The notes below the pieces were generated by a model. It had not been told where the DNA came from and searched no databases. It saw nothing but the letters and a program-made list of their open reading frames with translations. The position numbers and the translations under genes were made by a program. Below are positions 28,386-38,813 of a stretch of DNA of 64,000 bases, piece by piece; the first letter of the stretch is position 1; the number at the start of each line of letters is the position of its first letter. This DNA is from Deltaproteobacteria bacterium (GTDB lineage: Bacteria > Desulfobacterota > Desulfobulbia > Desulfobulbales > Desulfocapsaceae), in NCBI GenBank assembly GCA_026388715.1, contig JAPLJF010000035.1, forward strand, positions 124,001-188,000, given 5' to 3'.

Positions 28386-28558
28386 CAGATGTCCATATTA
28401 TTTACAAGGACTTAAAGTTACATCGTATCATAGTAAGACTAAACAAGACATTGTCGAGACAGAATCGTTCTTTTTCGACAGACCCATTTTCACATTATAG
28501 TTCTTCATCCCCCAAGAGCACTTCCTTCGGGGCATGTCCACCTTGGAACGAGCGACAC
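28299..28558. repeat. Imperfect long inverted repeat in the ftsH-carB gap
   Basis: The segment 28299-28342 (GTGTCGCTCG ... CCCTTGGGG) reappears in reverse complement at 28510-28558 with a few substitutions and two short insertions. The arms enclose about 167 bases. The second arm lies just before the carB 3' end. Confidence 0.75.
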
Positions 28559-28583
28559 TGGGGCAGCCATGTCCTGTATTTTT

Positions 28584-31500
28584 TCAAGTAAAATATTGAA
28601 TAGGCTGAACGCCCAAGGCACTTACCCGCAGGGCCTGTATCGCCATGACCACCGACACCGCTCCGCTGATCGTTGTCGTATAGGGAATATGCAACTCAAG
28701 GGCGGCCCGACGAATCAGATAGGAATCCTCGGTAGTTCGTCTTCCCATGGAGGTGTTCACCACCCAGGCCACCTGTCTGTCCCGCAGTTTATCGAGGATA
28801 TGGGGCCGCCCCTCAGCAATTTTATTGACCTGATCACAGACAACACCATGCTGCTGAAGATAGCCTGCTGTGCCCCTGGTGGCAAGAAGTGAAAAATCCA
28901 TCTCCACCAGATGTCTTGCCGCTTCAAGGATTCCTTCCTTGTCTCCATCACGCACACTGATAAAGACCGTACCCGATGCCGGCAGGGTTACACCTGCTGC
29001 AAGTTGCGCCTTGGCAAGGGCCAAACCCAGATTGTCATCAACACCCATCACCTCACCGGTAGATTTCATCTCGGGCCCGAGCAGGGTATCAACGTTTTTA
29101 AATCGGTCAAAAGGAAAGACAGCCTCCTTGACCGCCCAATGTTTGATCATAACCTCGGTGGTCAGGCCAAGCTGTTCAAGGGTCAGACCCATCATCACCT
29201 TGGTGGCCAGCTTTGCCAGGGGCACACCGGTTGCCTTGCTGACAAAGGGGACTGTCCGGGAGGCACGGGGGTTCACCTCCAGGATATACAATTCCTCATC
29301 CTTGACTGCGTATTGCACATTCATCAGACCAATCACGCCAAGCTCTGCGGCCATGGCCCGAGTGGCCTCTTTGATCTCGTCAATGAGCCGCGCCGACAGG
29401 GTATGCGGCGGCAAAACACAGGAAGAATCGCCGGAATGAATACCGGCCTCCTCAATATGTTCCATAATCCCGCCGATAATGGTCTTTTGACCATCACAGA
29501 TGGCATCAACATCCACCTCAATGGCATCCTCCAGAAACTTGTCGATCAAAACAGGGTGCTTGTTGCCTGCCATGCCCGGCTTGGCCATGAATTCACGAAT
29601 GCCCTGATCGCTGTACACAATCCGCATATCACGCCCCCCCAAGACATAGGAGGGCCGGACCACCACGGGATAGCCAATGTGCGCCGCAACACCGAGGGCC
29701 TCTTCCAGGGTATAAACCGTATCGTTATTGGGCTGACGCAGATGCAGCTTCTGAAGAAACTGTTGAAAACGTTTGCGGTCTTCCGCCCGATCGATGGAAT
29801 CCGGTGGAGTTCCAATGATCGGCACCCCCGCCTCTTCCAGGGCCACGGCCAGGTTCAACGGAGTCTGGCCGCCAAACTGGACAATAACCCCATCCGGCCT
29901 TTCCAGATCAATGATGTTCAGCACATCTTCCAGGGTCAGGGGCTCAAAATAAAGTTTGTCCGAGGTATCATAATCGGTGGACACGGTCTCGGGATTGGAA
30001 TTGACCATGATGGACTCCACATCGATCTCAGCCAGGGCAAAGGCCGCATGGACACAACAGTAATCGAACTCTATCCCCTGACCAATCCTGTTCGGCCCGC
30101 CGCCAAGGATCATGACTTTTTTCCGATCCGATCTGCTGGCCTCATTCTCCTGTTCATAGGTGGAATAGTAATACGGGGTATAAGATTCAAACTCGGCGGC
30201 ACAGGTATCAACCAGTTTATACACCGGCAGAATCCCCTGTTGTTTACGTAGCGCGCGAACCTCCTGGCTGGACATGCCCGTGAGGAAAGCAAGCTGTTGA
30301 TCAGAGAACCCGTACTGTTTGCATTTTTTCAGAAAATCACGATCCAGCCCACGCCCACCTTGTTGCCGGATTTCCTGCTCCAAAGCCACAATCTGCTCAA
30401 GATTACGCAGGAACCAGGGGTCAATCTGGCTCATCTTAAAGATCTGCTCAACCGCTATTCCCCGCTTGAGTGCCTCATAGAGATAACAGATCCGCTTGGA
30501 ACTTGGGATCCGCAGGCCCGATTCTATCTCGAACAGTTCCAGGTGATCAAGCTGTTCCTTGCCATCAGCCCCAAAACCAGCACGGCCGGTCTCCAGCGAA
30601 CGCATGGCCTTTTGAAAGGCTTCTTTGAAGGTACGGCCAATGGCCATGGTCTCGCCCACGGATTTCATGGCCGTGCTCAGTACATCCTCCGCCTCCGGGA
30701 ATTTCTCAAAGGTAAAACGGGGAATCTTGACCACACAATAATCAATGGTCGGCTCAAAGGCGGCATAGGTCTCGCGGGTAATATCATTTTTGAGCTCATC
30801 GAGGGTAAAGCCCACAGCCAGTTTGGCGGCAATCTTGGCAATGGGAAAACCGGTGGCCTTGGAGGCCAGGGCTGAACTCCTGGAGACCCGGGGATTCATC
30901 TCGATGATCATCAGCTCGCCGTCCTGCGGATTGACCGCAAACTGGACGTTGGAGCCGCCGGTTTCAACCCCGATCTCTCTGATGATGGCAATGGCCGCGT
31001 CCCGCATCTCCTGATATTGACGATCGGTAAGGGTCTGGGCTGGGGCCACGGTGATGGAATCGCCGGTATGCACCCCCATGGGATCCATATTTTCAATGGA
31101 ACAGATGATAACCACGTTGTCCTTGCAATCGCGCATCACCTCAAGCTCAAACTCCTTCCAGCCAAGCAGACTGCGCTCAATCATGACCTCGGTAGTCATG
31201 GACAGATCAAGACCGGACGCAGACAGAGCCTCCAGTTCCTGGCGGTTATAGGCGACGCCGCCACCGGTTCCGCCAAGGGTGAAACTGGGGCGGACAATGA
31301 CCGGAAATCCTATGGCATCACCGGCTGCCATGGCATCCTCCAGGGTATGGACAATGACTGACTCAGGCACCTTGAGACCAATAGCCTGCATAGCCGCCCG
31401 GAACTCTTCACGTCCCTCCGCCTTTTTAATGACATCAACCTTGGCGGCAAGCATCTCCACCTTATACTTATCAAGGACACCACTCTCGGCCAGCTTGATG

Positions 31501-31796
31501 GCAACATTGAGCGCCGTCTGCCCGCCAAGGGTAGGCAGGAGGGCGTCAGGCCGTTCCTTTTCAATAACCTTGGTCACCATCTCCAGTGTAATGGGTTCGA
31601 TATAGGTCCGGTCGGCAAGTTCCGGATCGGTCATAATGGTGGCAGGATTGGAGTTAATGAGAACGACCTCATACCCCTCTTCCTTCAGCGCCTTGACCGC
31701 CTGAGCGCCCGAATAATCAAACTCACAGGCCTGACTGATAATAATGGGACCAGAGCCAATGATCAGGATCTTATGGATATCGGTTCGTTTTGGCAT
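28584..31796 (-). CDS. carB: Carbamoyl-phosphate synthase large subunit
   Basis: 1,070 residues, the usual length. Makes carbamoyl phosphate from ammonia, bicarbonate and two ATP for pyrimidine and arginine synthesis. The N-terminal half starts [20 protein letters not shown]; the second, homologous half starts [20 protein letters not shown]. Both ATP-grasp modules carry the expected [13 protein letters not shown] and [13 protein letters not shown] loops and [17 protein letters not shown] / [17 protein letters not shown]. The C-terminal allosteric MGS-like domain ends the protein. It lies about 100 bases downstream of carA. No sign of damage. Confidence 0.98.
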   Translation of the reverse strand: MPKRTDIHKILIIGSGPIIISQACEFDYSGAQAVKALKEEGYEVVLINSNPATIMTDPELADRTYIEPITLEMVTKVIEKERPDALLPTLGGQTALNVAIKLAESGVLDKYKVEMLAAKVDVIKKAEGREEFRAAMQAIGLKVPESVIVHTLEDAMAAGDAIGFPVIVRPSFTLGGTGGGVAYNRQELEALSASGLDLSMTTEVMIERSLLGWKEFELEVMRDCKDNVVIICSIENMDPMGVHTGDSITVAPAQTLTDRQYQEMRDAAIAIIREIGVETGGSNVQFAVNPQDGELMIIEMNPRVSRSSALASKATGFPIAKIAAKLAVGFTLDELKNDITRETYAAFEPTIDYCVVKIPRFTFEKFPEAEDVLSTAMKSVGETMAIGRTFKEAFQKAMRSLETGRAGFGADGKEQLDHLELFEIESGLRIPSSKRICYLYEALKRGIAVEQIFKMSQIDPWFLRNLEQIVALEQEIRQQGGRGLDRDFLKKCKQYGFSDQQLAFLTGMSSQEVRALRKQQGILPVYKLVDTCAAEFESYTPYYYSTYEQENEASRSDRKKVMILGGGPNRIGQGIEFDYCCVHAAFALAEIDVESIMVNSNPETVSTDYDTSDKLYFEPLTLEDVLNIIDLERPDGVIVQFGGQTPLNLAVALEEAGVPIIGTPPDSIDRAEDRKRFQQFLQKLHLRQPNNDTVYTLEEALGVAAHIGYPVVVRPSYVLGGRDMRIVYSDQGIREFMAKPGMAGNKHPVLIDKFLEDAIEVDVDAICDGQKTIIGGIMEHIEEAGIHSGDSSCVLPPHTLSARLIDEIKEATRAMAAELGVIGLMNVQYAVKDEELYILEVNPRASRTVPFVSKATGVPLAKLATKVMMGLTLEQLGLTTEVMIKHWAVKEAVFPFDRFKNVDTLLGPEMKSTGEVMGVDDNLGLALAKAQLAAGVTLPASGTVFISVRDGDKEGILEAARHLVEMDFSLLATRGTAGYLQQHGVVCDQVNKIAEGRPHILDKLRDRQVAWVVNTSMGRRTTEDSYLIRRAALELHIPYTTTISGAVSVVMAIQALRVSALGVQPIQYFT

Positions 31797-31900
31797 GGGA
31801 TACTCAAGAAAGTTTTAAGTTTTCAATGGTAAGTTTTCAATGTATAATCAGATAGTTAATTCTATTCAACTTCGTGCGGGTTCACCGTTCCACAACGCCA

Positions 31901-33028
31901 TCAGTTTGCCTTCCGCATCATCGCGACAAACTGATCAAAAAGATACAATGAATCGTGAGGCCCAGGGGCATGTTCGGGATGATACTGAACGGAAAATGCA
32001 GGAAAGTGCCGATGACGCATCCCTTCAAGGCTGCCGTCGTTCAGATTGATATGGGTCACTTCAATGACCTCTTTGTCCAGACTGTCAGGATCCACAGAAA
32101 AACCATGATTCTGTGAAGTGATCTCCACATGCCCGGTGGCCAGATCCTTAACCGGTTGATTGCCGCCGCGATGGCCAAATTTCACTTTGTAAGTAGAACC
32201 GCCGTAGGCAAGTCCCATAATCTGATGGCCAAGACATATCCCGAAAACAGGTATTTTCCCAAGAAGGGCTCGCACCATCTCCACCACCCCCTGAATACCG
32301 GCAGGGTCCCCTGGCCCGTTTGACAGAAAAACACCATCCGGTTTCATGGCCAGAATGGTCTCGGCATCGGTGGAGGCTGGCACCACCTGTACCTGACACC
32401 CTTTCTCGGTCATGATACGGAGCTGATTAAATTTAATCCCGCAGTCAAGGGCAACAACCTTCAGGGGATTGTTCATTCCGGCCTGAGCAGTGGAAAAATT
32501 GGTGCCGGGAACAGGCCGGTTATCCGCCCAACCATAGGGCTGATCACAGGTCACCTTTTGGACCATATCCTGACCAAGCAGACCAACCCAGGCCTTGGCC
32601 CGTTGCACCAGAGACTCCTTGTCCAGATCCTCGGTGGAGACAATGGCCTTCAAGGCCCCTACCATCCGGATATGGCGCACCAAGGCACGGGTATCAAACC
32701 CTTCTACCCCCAGAACACCAAAGCGGCTCAAAAAATGGGCCAAGGTCTCTTCGGAACGAAAATTAGAGGGTACCGCATTATACTCCTTGACCAGAAAGGC
32801 CTTGGGATGCACCGCAAGCGACTCCATATCGTCGCTATTGACTCCATAATTGCCAATAAGGGGATAGGTCATGGTCACAATCTGACCAGTATAGGAAGGA
32901 TCAGTCAAGATTTCCTGATATCCACTCATGGAGGTGTTAAAGACCATCTCACCTACGGCCTCACCTCTTCCGGTAAAGGACTCACCTTCAAAAATGGTAC
33001 CATCTTCCAAGGCTATCAATGCTTTCAT
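31901..33028 (-). CDS. carA: Carbamoyl-phosphate synthase small subunit
   Basis: 375 residues. Glutaminase subunit that delivers ammonia to CarB. N-terminal domain MKALIALEDGTIFEGESFTG, VFNTSMSGYQEILTDPSY and GNYGVNSDDMES. The class-I amidotransferase domain has the nucleophile Cys in VFGICLGHQIMGLAYGG and the catalytic His in SVQYHPEHAPGPHD. Followed by carB in the same direction. The 104-base gap between them contains a 13-base direct repeat (AAGTTTTCAATG) but no clear terminator, so the two are probably co-transcribed. Confidence 0.98.
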   Translation of the reverse strand: MKALIALEDGTIFEGESFTGRGEAVGEMVFNTSMSGYQEILTDPSYTGQIVTMTYPLIGNYGVNSDDMESLAVHPKAFLVKEYNAVPSNFRSEETLAHFLSRFGVLGVEGFDTRALVRHIRMVGALKAIVSTEDLDKESLVQRAKAWVGLLGQDMVQKVTCDQPYGWADNRPVPGTNFSTAQAGMNNPLKVVALDCGIKFNQLRIMTEKGCQVQVVPASTDAETILAMKPDGVFLSNGPGDPAGIQGVVEMVRALLGKIPVFGICLGHQIMGLAYGGSTYKVKFGHRGGNQPVKDLATGHVEITSQNHGFSVDPDSLDKEVIEVTHINLNDGSLEGMRHRHFPAFSVQYHPEHAPGPHDSLYLFDQFVAMMRKAN

Positions 33029-33356
33029 ATAGTTTCCTATCCTTCTCCATCTCTAATAGAGGAGAGAATTATATTTATTCTGGAAGGCCCATGACCCCAT
33101 AAAAACCCGCAAGATCTCGTGTCTTCCAAAAAGCGCAAATTAAAAAGACAAAACCATAATATTTAACCCGGAATAGGACATCAAGTCAATCAGAATCGGG
33201 AACGAGAGCTGAAAAGGGGAGCGGAAAAACAGACACAATACCGCCCCATCAAGCCTGTTTTATGATTGACAAGTTGCAACCGCCTGATTATTCATTTTCA
33301 ATTCTTATAGTTAAGGGTTATTACGGGATAAGCAGCATTTTCACACAGGAGAAACC
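33029..33356. other. Divergent intergenic region between carA and the peptidyl-prolyl isomerase gene
   Basis: About 330 bases that must drive both genes. A TTGACA at 33266 is present but its -10 partner is poor. No attenuator, PyrR-type leader or RNA gene recognised. Confidence 0.4.
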
Positions 33357-34391
33357 ATGCCTAAAATCAGATTTTCTTTATTCTATACCCTTACTCTTTT
33401 ATTCCTTCTATCTGGAGAAACACTCATGGCAGAGACACAACTGAAAGATGGCCTGTACGCCAAATTTATCACCGCCAAGGGCAATATTATCTGTGCCCTG
33501 GAATTTGAGAAGACCCCCCTCACTGTGGCTAACTTTGTCGGCCTGGCCGAGGGCACCAAAGAACTCGGCGGTGGCGCCGGCAAAGGAGGCGCCAGATTTT
33601 ATGATAATCTGACCTTCCATCGGGTTATCCCCGACTTCATGGTTCAGGGCGGCTGCCCTCTGGGTACTGGCACCGGCGGCCCCGGCTACACCTTCCCTGA
33701 CGAGTTTGACCCCACTCTCAAACACAGCGGCCCGGGTATCCTCTCCATGGCCAATGCCGGACCTGACACCAATGGTAGCCAGTTTTTCATCACCCATGTT
33801 GCCACCCCTTGGTTGGACGGCAAACACACAGTTTTTGGCCATGTGGTTGAAGGCCAGGACGTTGTCAATAAAATAAAAGGTAATGACAAACTGACGTCAG
33901 TGGAGATCATTCGCGTGGGCGCCAAGGCCCAGGCCTTTAAAAGTGACCAGGCAGCCTTTGACAAACTGCTGGCCAGCATGGACAAACGGGCTAAAGAAAA
34001 AGAGCTGTCAGCCGTAGAATCACAAGTCAAACAGATCAAGCAACGGTGGCCTGATGCCATCACCACCCCCTCCGGCCTCCAGTATGTCATCGTCCAGAAA
34101 GGCGATGGCACCGCCACCCCATCCTCTGGCACCATGGTCAAGGCCCACTATACAGGAAAGCTTCTGGACGGCACCAAATTTGACAGCTCCTATGACCGCG
34201 GCGAGCCCATCAGCTTTCCCGTTGGGCAGGGCCGGGTGATTAAAGGATGGGATGAGGCCTTTCTGACTATGACAAAGGGCGAGAAACGGGTTCTCATCAT
34301 CCCGGCAAAACTTGGCTATGGCCCGTCAGCACGCGGCCCTATCCCTCCCAACTCCACCATGGTCTTTGACGTAGAACTTGTTGATTTTTAG
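33357..34391 (+). CDS. Exported cyclophilin-FKBP fusion peptidyl-prolyl isomerase
   Basis: 344 residues with an N-terminal signal sequence ([20 protein letters not shown]). A cyclophilin domain (about 35-185) has [29 protein letters not shown] and [15 protein letters not shown] helical linker with charged residues follows. An FKBP domain ends the protein (about 250-344: [57 protein letters not shown]). Two unrelated prolyl isomerase folds in one chain suggest a periplasmic folding factor. AGGAGAAACC precedes the ATG. Repeat family A copy 2 begins at the last base of the stop codon. Confidence 0.94.
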   Translation: MPKIRFSLFYTLTLLFLLSGETLMAETQLKDGLYAKFITAKGNIICALEFEKTPLTVANFVGLAEGTKELGGGAGKGGARFYDNLTFHRVIPDFMVQGGCPLGTGTGGPGYTFPDEFDPTLKHSGPGILSMANAGPDTNGSQFFITHVATPWLDGKHTVFGHVVEGQDVVNKIKGNDKLTSVEIIRVGAKAQAFKSDQAAFDKLLASMDKRAKEKELSAVESQVKQIKQRWPDAITTPSGLQYVIVQKGDGTATPSSGTMVKAHYTGKLLDGTKFDSSYDRGEPISFPVGQGRVIKGWDEAFLTMTKGEKRVLIIPAKLGYGPSARGPIPPNSTMVFDVELVDF

Positions 34392-34535
34392 ATGCCGTTA
34401 CAAAAAGAGCAAGGCTCTTATTGCTCTTTTTGTTTACGGCACCTTATGCCGCCTCCAAGAAACAGCAATCTTTTCAGCTGGTTCTTGGGGTGGCGTCTTG
34501 CATATAACACATAAATAACAGACAAGGAGCCGTTC
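34391..34535 (+). repeat. Dispersed structured repeat, family A copy 2
   Basis: Begins at the stop codon of the isomerase gene. Hairpin 1 pairs GATGCCGTTACAAAAAGAGC with GCTCTTTTTGTTTACGGCAC. Hairpin 2 pairs GCCGCCTCCAAGAAACAGC with GCTGGTTCTTGGGGTGGC around a loop starting AATCT. The tail has TCTTGCATATAACAC and GACAAGGAGCCGTT. Confidence 0.8.
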
Positions 34536-34546
34536 CTACCAATTCA

Positions 34547-34591
34547 AACGCCAAAAGGCTCTACTGTTTTCAGATAGAGCCTTTTGGCGTT
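34547..34591. terminator. Bidirectional hairpin terminator between isomerase and trpS
   Basis: Perfect 17-bp arms AACGCCAAAAGGCTCTA and TAGAGCCTTTTGGCGTT with an 11-base loop between convergent genes. It lacks a long T run outside the stem, so strength is uncertain. Confidence 0.65.
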
Positions 34592-34633
34592 CAACTGACA
34601 AATGATCTTTTCTTTTCCGTCTGCCTGTCTTTT

Positions 34634-35599
34634 TCAGTACTTCAACCCCACACGCTCACGCACCAGTTCCAGAGTCACCATAGCCTTCGCCCGTGCCTTA
34701 TCGGCTCCCATTTTCAGAATCTCTCGCAGCATGGCAGGATCAGCAAGATATTCAGCCTTTTTCCTCCGTGCCTCGGCAAAATAGTCACTGATAAGATCCA
34801 GCAGTTCCAATTTGATATACCCATAGGCCGCGCCCCCACCCACATAGAGATCACGCACCTCCTGCAAGCGTTCTGGCGTGGCAAAGAGTTTCAACATGGC
34901 AAAGAGGTTACATTTGTCAGGATCCTTGGGGACCTCCACCGGCGTGGCATCCGTCTCAATGGCCATGACCCTTTTCTTCAGGGCTTTTCCTTCCAGAAAG
35001 ATCGGAATGGTGTTCCCATAGGACTTGGACATCTTCCGCCCGTCCAGGCCGGGAACAATGGCCATTGCCTTATTGATGGCCGGTTCCGGCACGACAAAGG
35101 TCTCGCCAAAGGTTTTGTTAAATTTCTGGGCCAGGTCACGGGCCACCTCCAGGTGCTGTTTCTGATCCTGCCCGACAGGAACCTGATCTGCCTGATAGAG
35201 CAGGATATCAGCGGCCATGAGCACAGGATAGGAAAAAAGCCCATGACTGGGCTCAATACCATTGGCCACTTTATCCTTATAGGAATGACAGCGTTCAATA
35301 AGGCCCATGGGCGCGATAGTGGACAGGATCCAGGTCAGTTCACACACCTCCGGCACATCCGACTGCACCCAGAAGGTACATCGTTCAGGATCAAGCCCCA
35401 AGGCCAGAAAATCAGCGGCGGCTTCAAGGGTGCCGGTGGCCAGACGATTACGGTCATGAACCGAGGTCATGGCATGCAGATCAACGATAAAGACATACAG
35501 ATCCGAGCTCTCCATCTGCGAAATCATGGTCTGCATCATGCCAAAGTAGTTGCCGATATGAAGCTGACCGGACGGTTGAATTCCAGATAAAATTTTCAT
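34634..35599 (-). CDS. trpS: Tryptophanyl-tRNA synthetase
   Basis: 321 residues, class I synthetase that charges tRNA-Trp. The HIGH-like motif is SGIQPSGQLHIGNYFG and the KMSKS motif is GLDGRKMSKSYGNTI. Other markers are VDLHAMTSV, YPVLMAADILLYQADQVPVG and QDQKQHLEVARDLAQKFN. The short C-terminal domain and RERVGLKY end are normal. No ribosome site is obvious before the ATG. It stands alone between convergent and same-strand genes. Confidence 0.97.
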   Translation of the reverse strand: MKILSGIQPSGQLHIGNYFGMMQTMISQMESSDLYVFIVDLHAMTSVHDRNRLATGTLEAAADFLALGLDPERCTFWVQSDVPEVCELTWILSTIAPMGLIERCHSYKDKVANGIEPSHGLFSYPVLMAADILLYQADQVPVGQDQKQHLEVARDLAQKFNKTFGETFVVPEPAINKAMAIVPGLDGRKMSKSYGNTIPIFLEGKALKKRVMAIETDATPVEVPKDPDKCNLFAMLKLFATPERLQEVRDLYVGGGAAYGYIKLELLDLISDYFAEARRKKAEYLADPAMLREILKMGADKARAKAMVTLELVRERVGLKY

Positions 35600-35690
35600 G
35601 ATAATAAATAATTACAAAGAGATATGAAGTCAGAAAATGCGGACGGCACCTTTAAGAACATTGAAACAAAGCACCATACCGTAAAAACAA

Positions 35691-35735
35691 AAAAAAAGGG
35701 AGTGAGAAAAACCTCTTTCCTCACTCCCTTTTTTC
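35691..35735 (-). terminator. Intrinsic terminator downstream of dnaK
   Basis: Arms AAAAAAGGGAGTGAG and CTCACTCCCTTTTTT with a 13-base loop. A and T tracts on both sides would permit use in either direction; on the minus strand it ends the grpE-dnaK unit. Confidence 0.85.
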
Positions 35736-35779
35736 AGCCTTGCTTCCAAGTTGATTGGCTTGGGCTACAGCCCTCGCCC

Positions 35780-37696
35780 TTATTTCTTGTCGTCTTTGAC
35801 CTCTTCAAAGTCGGCATCGACCACATCGTCATCTTTTGCCGCACCGCCAGTCGCACCGCCTGCTGCATGGCCCGTATCGGTCCCGTGCTGAGAGGCCTGG
35901 GCATACATGAGCTCAGCCAGCTTGTGCGAAGCAGTAGTCAGCGCCTCAACCGCACTCTTCAGGATATCAATATCATCCCCGGCAGCAGCCGCTTTTACCT
36001 TCTCAATCTCTTTTTCAACATTGCCCTTGGTCTCGGCATCAACCTTGTCACCAAGTTCCTTGAGACTCTTCTGGGTCGCGTGGATCATGGCATCGGCATT
36101 ATTCCGGGTATCAACCAGCTCCCGCCGCTTATGATCCTCCTCGGCATGCAGCTCGGCATCCCGGGTCATCTTCTCAATATCATCCTTGGAAAGTCCCGAA
36201 GAGGCAGTAATACGGATGGACTGTTCCTTGCCGGTCCCCAGGTCTTTGGCCGAGACATGGAGGATACCATTGGCATCAAGGTCAAAGGAGACCTCAATCT
36301 GCGGAACACCACGAGGGGCCATGGGGATATCCGACAGCTCAAAACGCCCGATGGTCTTATTATCCTGGGCCATTTCCCGCTCACCCTGCAAGACATGGAT
36401 GGATACTGCCGGCTGATTATCAGCGGCCGTTGAGAAGATCTGACTCTTCTTGGTGGGGATGGTGGTATTCTTCTCGATCAGTTTGGTGGACACCCCACCC
36501 AGGGTCTCGATGCCAAGGGAGAGAGGAGTCACATCAAGAAGAAGCACATCCTTGACATCACCACCCAGAACACCGCCCTGAATAGCCGCGCCGATGGCCA
36601 CGACCTCATCAGGATTCACGCCCTTATGCGGTTCCTGGCCGAAGATCTCCTTGACCTTGGCCTGAACCTTGGGCATGCGGGTCATACCACCCACCAGGAT
36701 GATCTCGTTTATATCCTTGGCAGTCAGTCCGGCATCTTTCAACGCCGTGCGGCAGGGGGCAACAGTACGCTCAATCAGGTCATCGACCAGGCTCTCAAGT
36801 TTTGCCCGGCTCAGCTTGATATTCAGATGCTTGGGACCTGAGGCATCAGCCGTGATAAAGGGGAGATTGATATCGGTCTCCATCGTGGTGGAGAGCTCCA
36901 TCTTGGCCTTTTCGGCCTCTTCCTTCAAACGCTGGAGGGCCATTTTATCCTTGCGCAAATCAATGCCCTGACTCCGGTTAAACTCATCGGCCAGCCAGTT
37001 GACAATCCGCATATCAAAGTCTTCACCGCCAAGAAAGGTATCACCATTAGTGGATTTTACCTCAAAGACACCTTCGCCGATCTCAAGGACGGAGATATCA
37101 AAAGTGCCGCCGCCAAGATCAAAGACCGCAATCTTCTCCTCGCCTTTTTTGTCAAGGCCATAAGCCAGGGCAGCTGCTGTCGGCTCGTTGATGATCCGCA
37201 ACACATTCAGTCCTGCGATCTTGCCGGCATCCTTGGTGGCTTGACGCTGGGCATCGTTGAAATAGGCCGGAACCGTGACCACGGCGTCCGTGACCTCTTC
37301 TCCCAGATATTCCTCAGCGGTCTTCTTCATCTTGCCCAGGATCATGGCTGAGATCTCGGCCGGGGTATAGCTCTTGCCGTCCACTTCAATGTTGGCCGCA
37401 CCACCTTTTCCTGACACAATCTTAAACGGGCTGATTTCAACAGACTTCTTCACTTCAGCATCATTAAAATTACGGCCGATCAAGCGTTTGACCGCATACA
37501 GGGTTCGCTCGGGATTGGTGACGGCCTGACGCTTGGCGACCTGCCCGACAATACGTTCGTTATTATCGCTGAAGGCCACAATCGAAGGGGTTGTCCGGTT
37601 ACCCTCGACATTAGCAATTACCTTGGGATCGCCACCTTCCATAATTGCCACGCATGAATTGGTCGTTCCCAGATCTATTCCAATTATCTTTCCCAT
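35780..37696 (-). CDS. dnaK: Chaperone protein DnaK (Hsp70)
   Basis: 638 residues. ATP-driven chaperone. N-terminal [19 protein letters not shown], the phosphate loop [39 protein letters not shown] and the conserved linker region [19 protein letters not shown] are present. The substrate-binding domain and lid follow, and the Gly/Ala-rich end terminates in [17 protein letters not shown], the usual DnaK tail. GGAGAGATACTATC precedes the ATG. grpE lies upstream on the same strand; dnaJ does not follow within the window. Confidence 0.98.
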   Translation of the reverse strand: MGKIIGIDLGTTNSCVAIMEGGDPKVIANVEGNRTTPSIVAFSDNNERIVGQVAKRQAVTNPERTLYAVKRLIGRNFNDAEVKKSVEISPFKIVSGKGGAANIEVDGKSYTPAEISAMILGKMKKTAEEYLGEEVTDAVVTVPAYFNDAQRQATKDAGKIAGLNVLRIINEPTAAALAYGLDKKGEEKIAVFDLGGGTFDISVLEIGEGVFEVKSTNGDTFLGGEDFDMRIVNWLADEFNRSQGIDLRKDKMALQRLKEEAEKAKMELSTTMETDINLPFITADASGPKHLNIKLSRAKLESLVDDLIERTVAPCRTALKDAGLTAKDINEIILVGGMTRMPKVQAKVKEIFGQEPHKGVNPDEVVAIGAAIQGGVLGGDVKDVLLLDVTPLSLGIETLGGVSTKLIEKNTTIPTKKSQIFSTAADNQPAVSIHVLQGEREMAQDNKTIGRFELSDIPMAPRGVPQIEVSFDLDANGILHVSAKDLGTGKEQSIRITASSGLSKDDIEKMTRDAELHAEEDHKRRELVDTRNNADAMIHATQKSLKELGDKVDAETKGNVEKEIEKVKAAAAGDDIDILKSAVEALTTASHKLAELMYAQASQHGTDTGHAAGGATGGAAKDDDVVDADFEEVKDDKK

Positions 37697-37824
37697 GATA
37701 GTATCTCTCCTTGTCTCAAGATATAAAAAGAGGTCATTTTGTCCTCTTTGTTCAAATAACCTTTGTTGTCAATTTCATCAATTGCCTTTGATTCCAGCAC
37801 CAAGCCATCATCTTTCAGGCAGAA

Positions 37825-37855
37825 TTTATAATGTGCATTATCCTGTTTTTGTCAA
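37825..37855 (-). promoter_or_regulatory. Candidate dnaK promoter
   Basis: On the minus strand TTGACA (37855-37850) is followed by TATAAA (37830-37825) with a 19-base spacer, in the 195-base grpE-dnaK gap. A small hairpin (AAAGAGG/CCTCTTT) lies downstream of it at 37726-37749. No CIRCE element seen. Confidence 0.4.
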
Positions 37856-37891
37856 GAGAAGCGCGCATCCTTTCCCAGTTCAAAGCATAAA

Positions 37892-38479
37892 TCAAGACGC
37901 GGCCTTGCCTGATGAGACAATCACCTTGGCAACACGCAGCAGACGATCTTTATAATAATACCCTTTTTCAAACTCACTCAACACATGACTGGCCGGGACA
38001 ACATCACTGGCCTCCATGGCCAAGGCCTCCTGGACATTTGGATCAAAGGGCTTACCAACACTGTCAACAGACCTTACCTCGAACTTCTCCAGTGTCGCCA
38101 ACAGGCTTTTCAGGGTAAGCTGTACCCCTTCCAACAGGGCAGCCAGATTCTGCTCCGCAGCGACTCCTGTCACCACACCCTGGGCCAACGCTCGTTCCAG
38201 ATTATCAACAACGGGCAAAAACTCTCGCAACACAAACTCACCAGCATACTTCATGGCCGCATTGCGATCCCGCTCCATCCGTTTTTTATAGTTGTCAAAG
38301 TCAGCGGCGGCCCGCAATATCTTATCGCGGAATCCAGCTATTTCTTCCTGGGCCGCAATCAGCTTGTCCTCAGCCGACCCCGCATCCTCGGCGGCCCCCT
38401 CTTCTGATTCTTTAGCTGCGTGTTCCATTTTTTCCAGAACCTCTTCCTTCCCTTGCTCTTTACCCACCGGTTCCTCCAC
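37892..38479 (-). CDS. grpE: Nucleotide exchange factor GrpE
   Basis: About 195 residues. Releases ADP from DnaK. After an acidic N-terminal tail and long coiled coil come the GrpE signatures: DFDNYKKRMERDRNAAMKYA, LPVVDNLERAL, GKPFDPNVQEAL and a C-terminal beta domain ending YYYKDRLLRVAKVIVS. The start is not certain. A GTG at 38479 gives a normal-length acidic tail; the frame also continues to a TTG at 38515, whose extra residues (VWLCLSCYL) look non-coding, and an ATG at 38428 is a shorter choice. Promoter-like sequence lies about 90 bases upstream. Confidence 0.93.
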   Translation of the reverse strand: MEEPVGKEQGKEEVLEKMEHAAKESEEGAAEDAGSAEDKLIAAQEEIAGFRDKILRAAADFDNYKKRMERDRNAAMKYAGEFVLREFLPVVDNLERALAQGVVTGVAAEQNLAALLEGVQLTLKSLLATLEKFEVRSVDSVGKPFDPNVQEALAMEASDVVPASHVLSEFEKGYYYKDRLLRVAKVIVSSGKAAS

Positions 38480-38568
38480 TTTCTCGAGATAACAAGACAG
38501 ACACAACCACACCAAAGCATCCAGTGCTTCATGAACGCCTGCTTTTATTGATTTACAACACGTAATGA

Positions 38569-38597
38569 ATAATAAGTAGCCCCATTTTCATTGTCAA
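38569..38597 (-). promoter_or_regulatory. Probable sigma-70-type promoter of grpE
   Basis: On the minus strand, TTGACA (38597-38592) and TATTAT (38574-38569) are separated by 17 bases. A good match to the housekeeping consensus. No heat-shock sigma-32 or CIRCE pattern overlaps it. Confidence 0.6.
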
Positions 38598-38813
38598 GAC
38601 AGGAAAGAGACGAACATCTTCTGTTGCCATTTCTGGTTCTTCTTTACACAAAATTCACTTCCACCTCCGGCGAACGGTCAAGCCGTCCCTCTGAAACGCA
38701 CTACACTTCCATATTGCGGTTCCCTTGAAATTTGCGAAAAAAGACAATATAGTGTCGTCACATGTCAAAAATATCTTTCCAACAATAAGGCTACATTTTA
38801 GCGGAGCAGCAAC

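Noticed and set aside
28249-28500. 83-codon ORF in the ftsH-carB gap
   Set aside because: Consists of repeat family C sequence; the frame is not kept in the copy at 17645.
28911-30251. 446-codon plus-strand ORF
   Set aside because: Lies fully antisense to carB, with no ribosome site or family resemblance; it is a shadow of the coding frame.
33266-33294. Possible sigma-70 promoter TTGACA-17-TATTCA before the isomerase gene
   Set aside because: The -10 match is only three of six bases; too weak to list as a feature.
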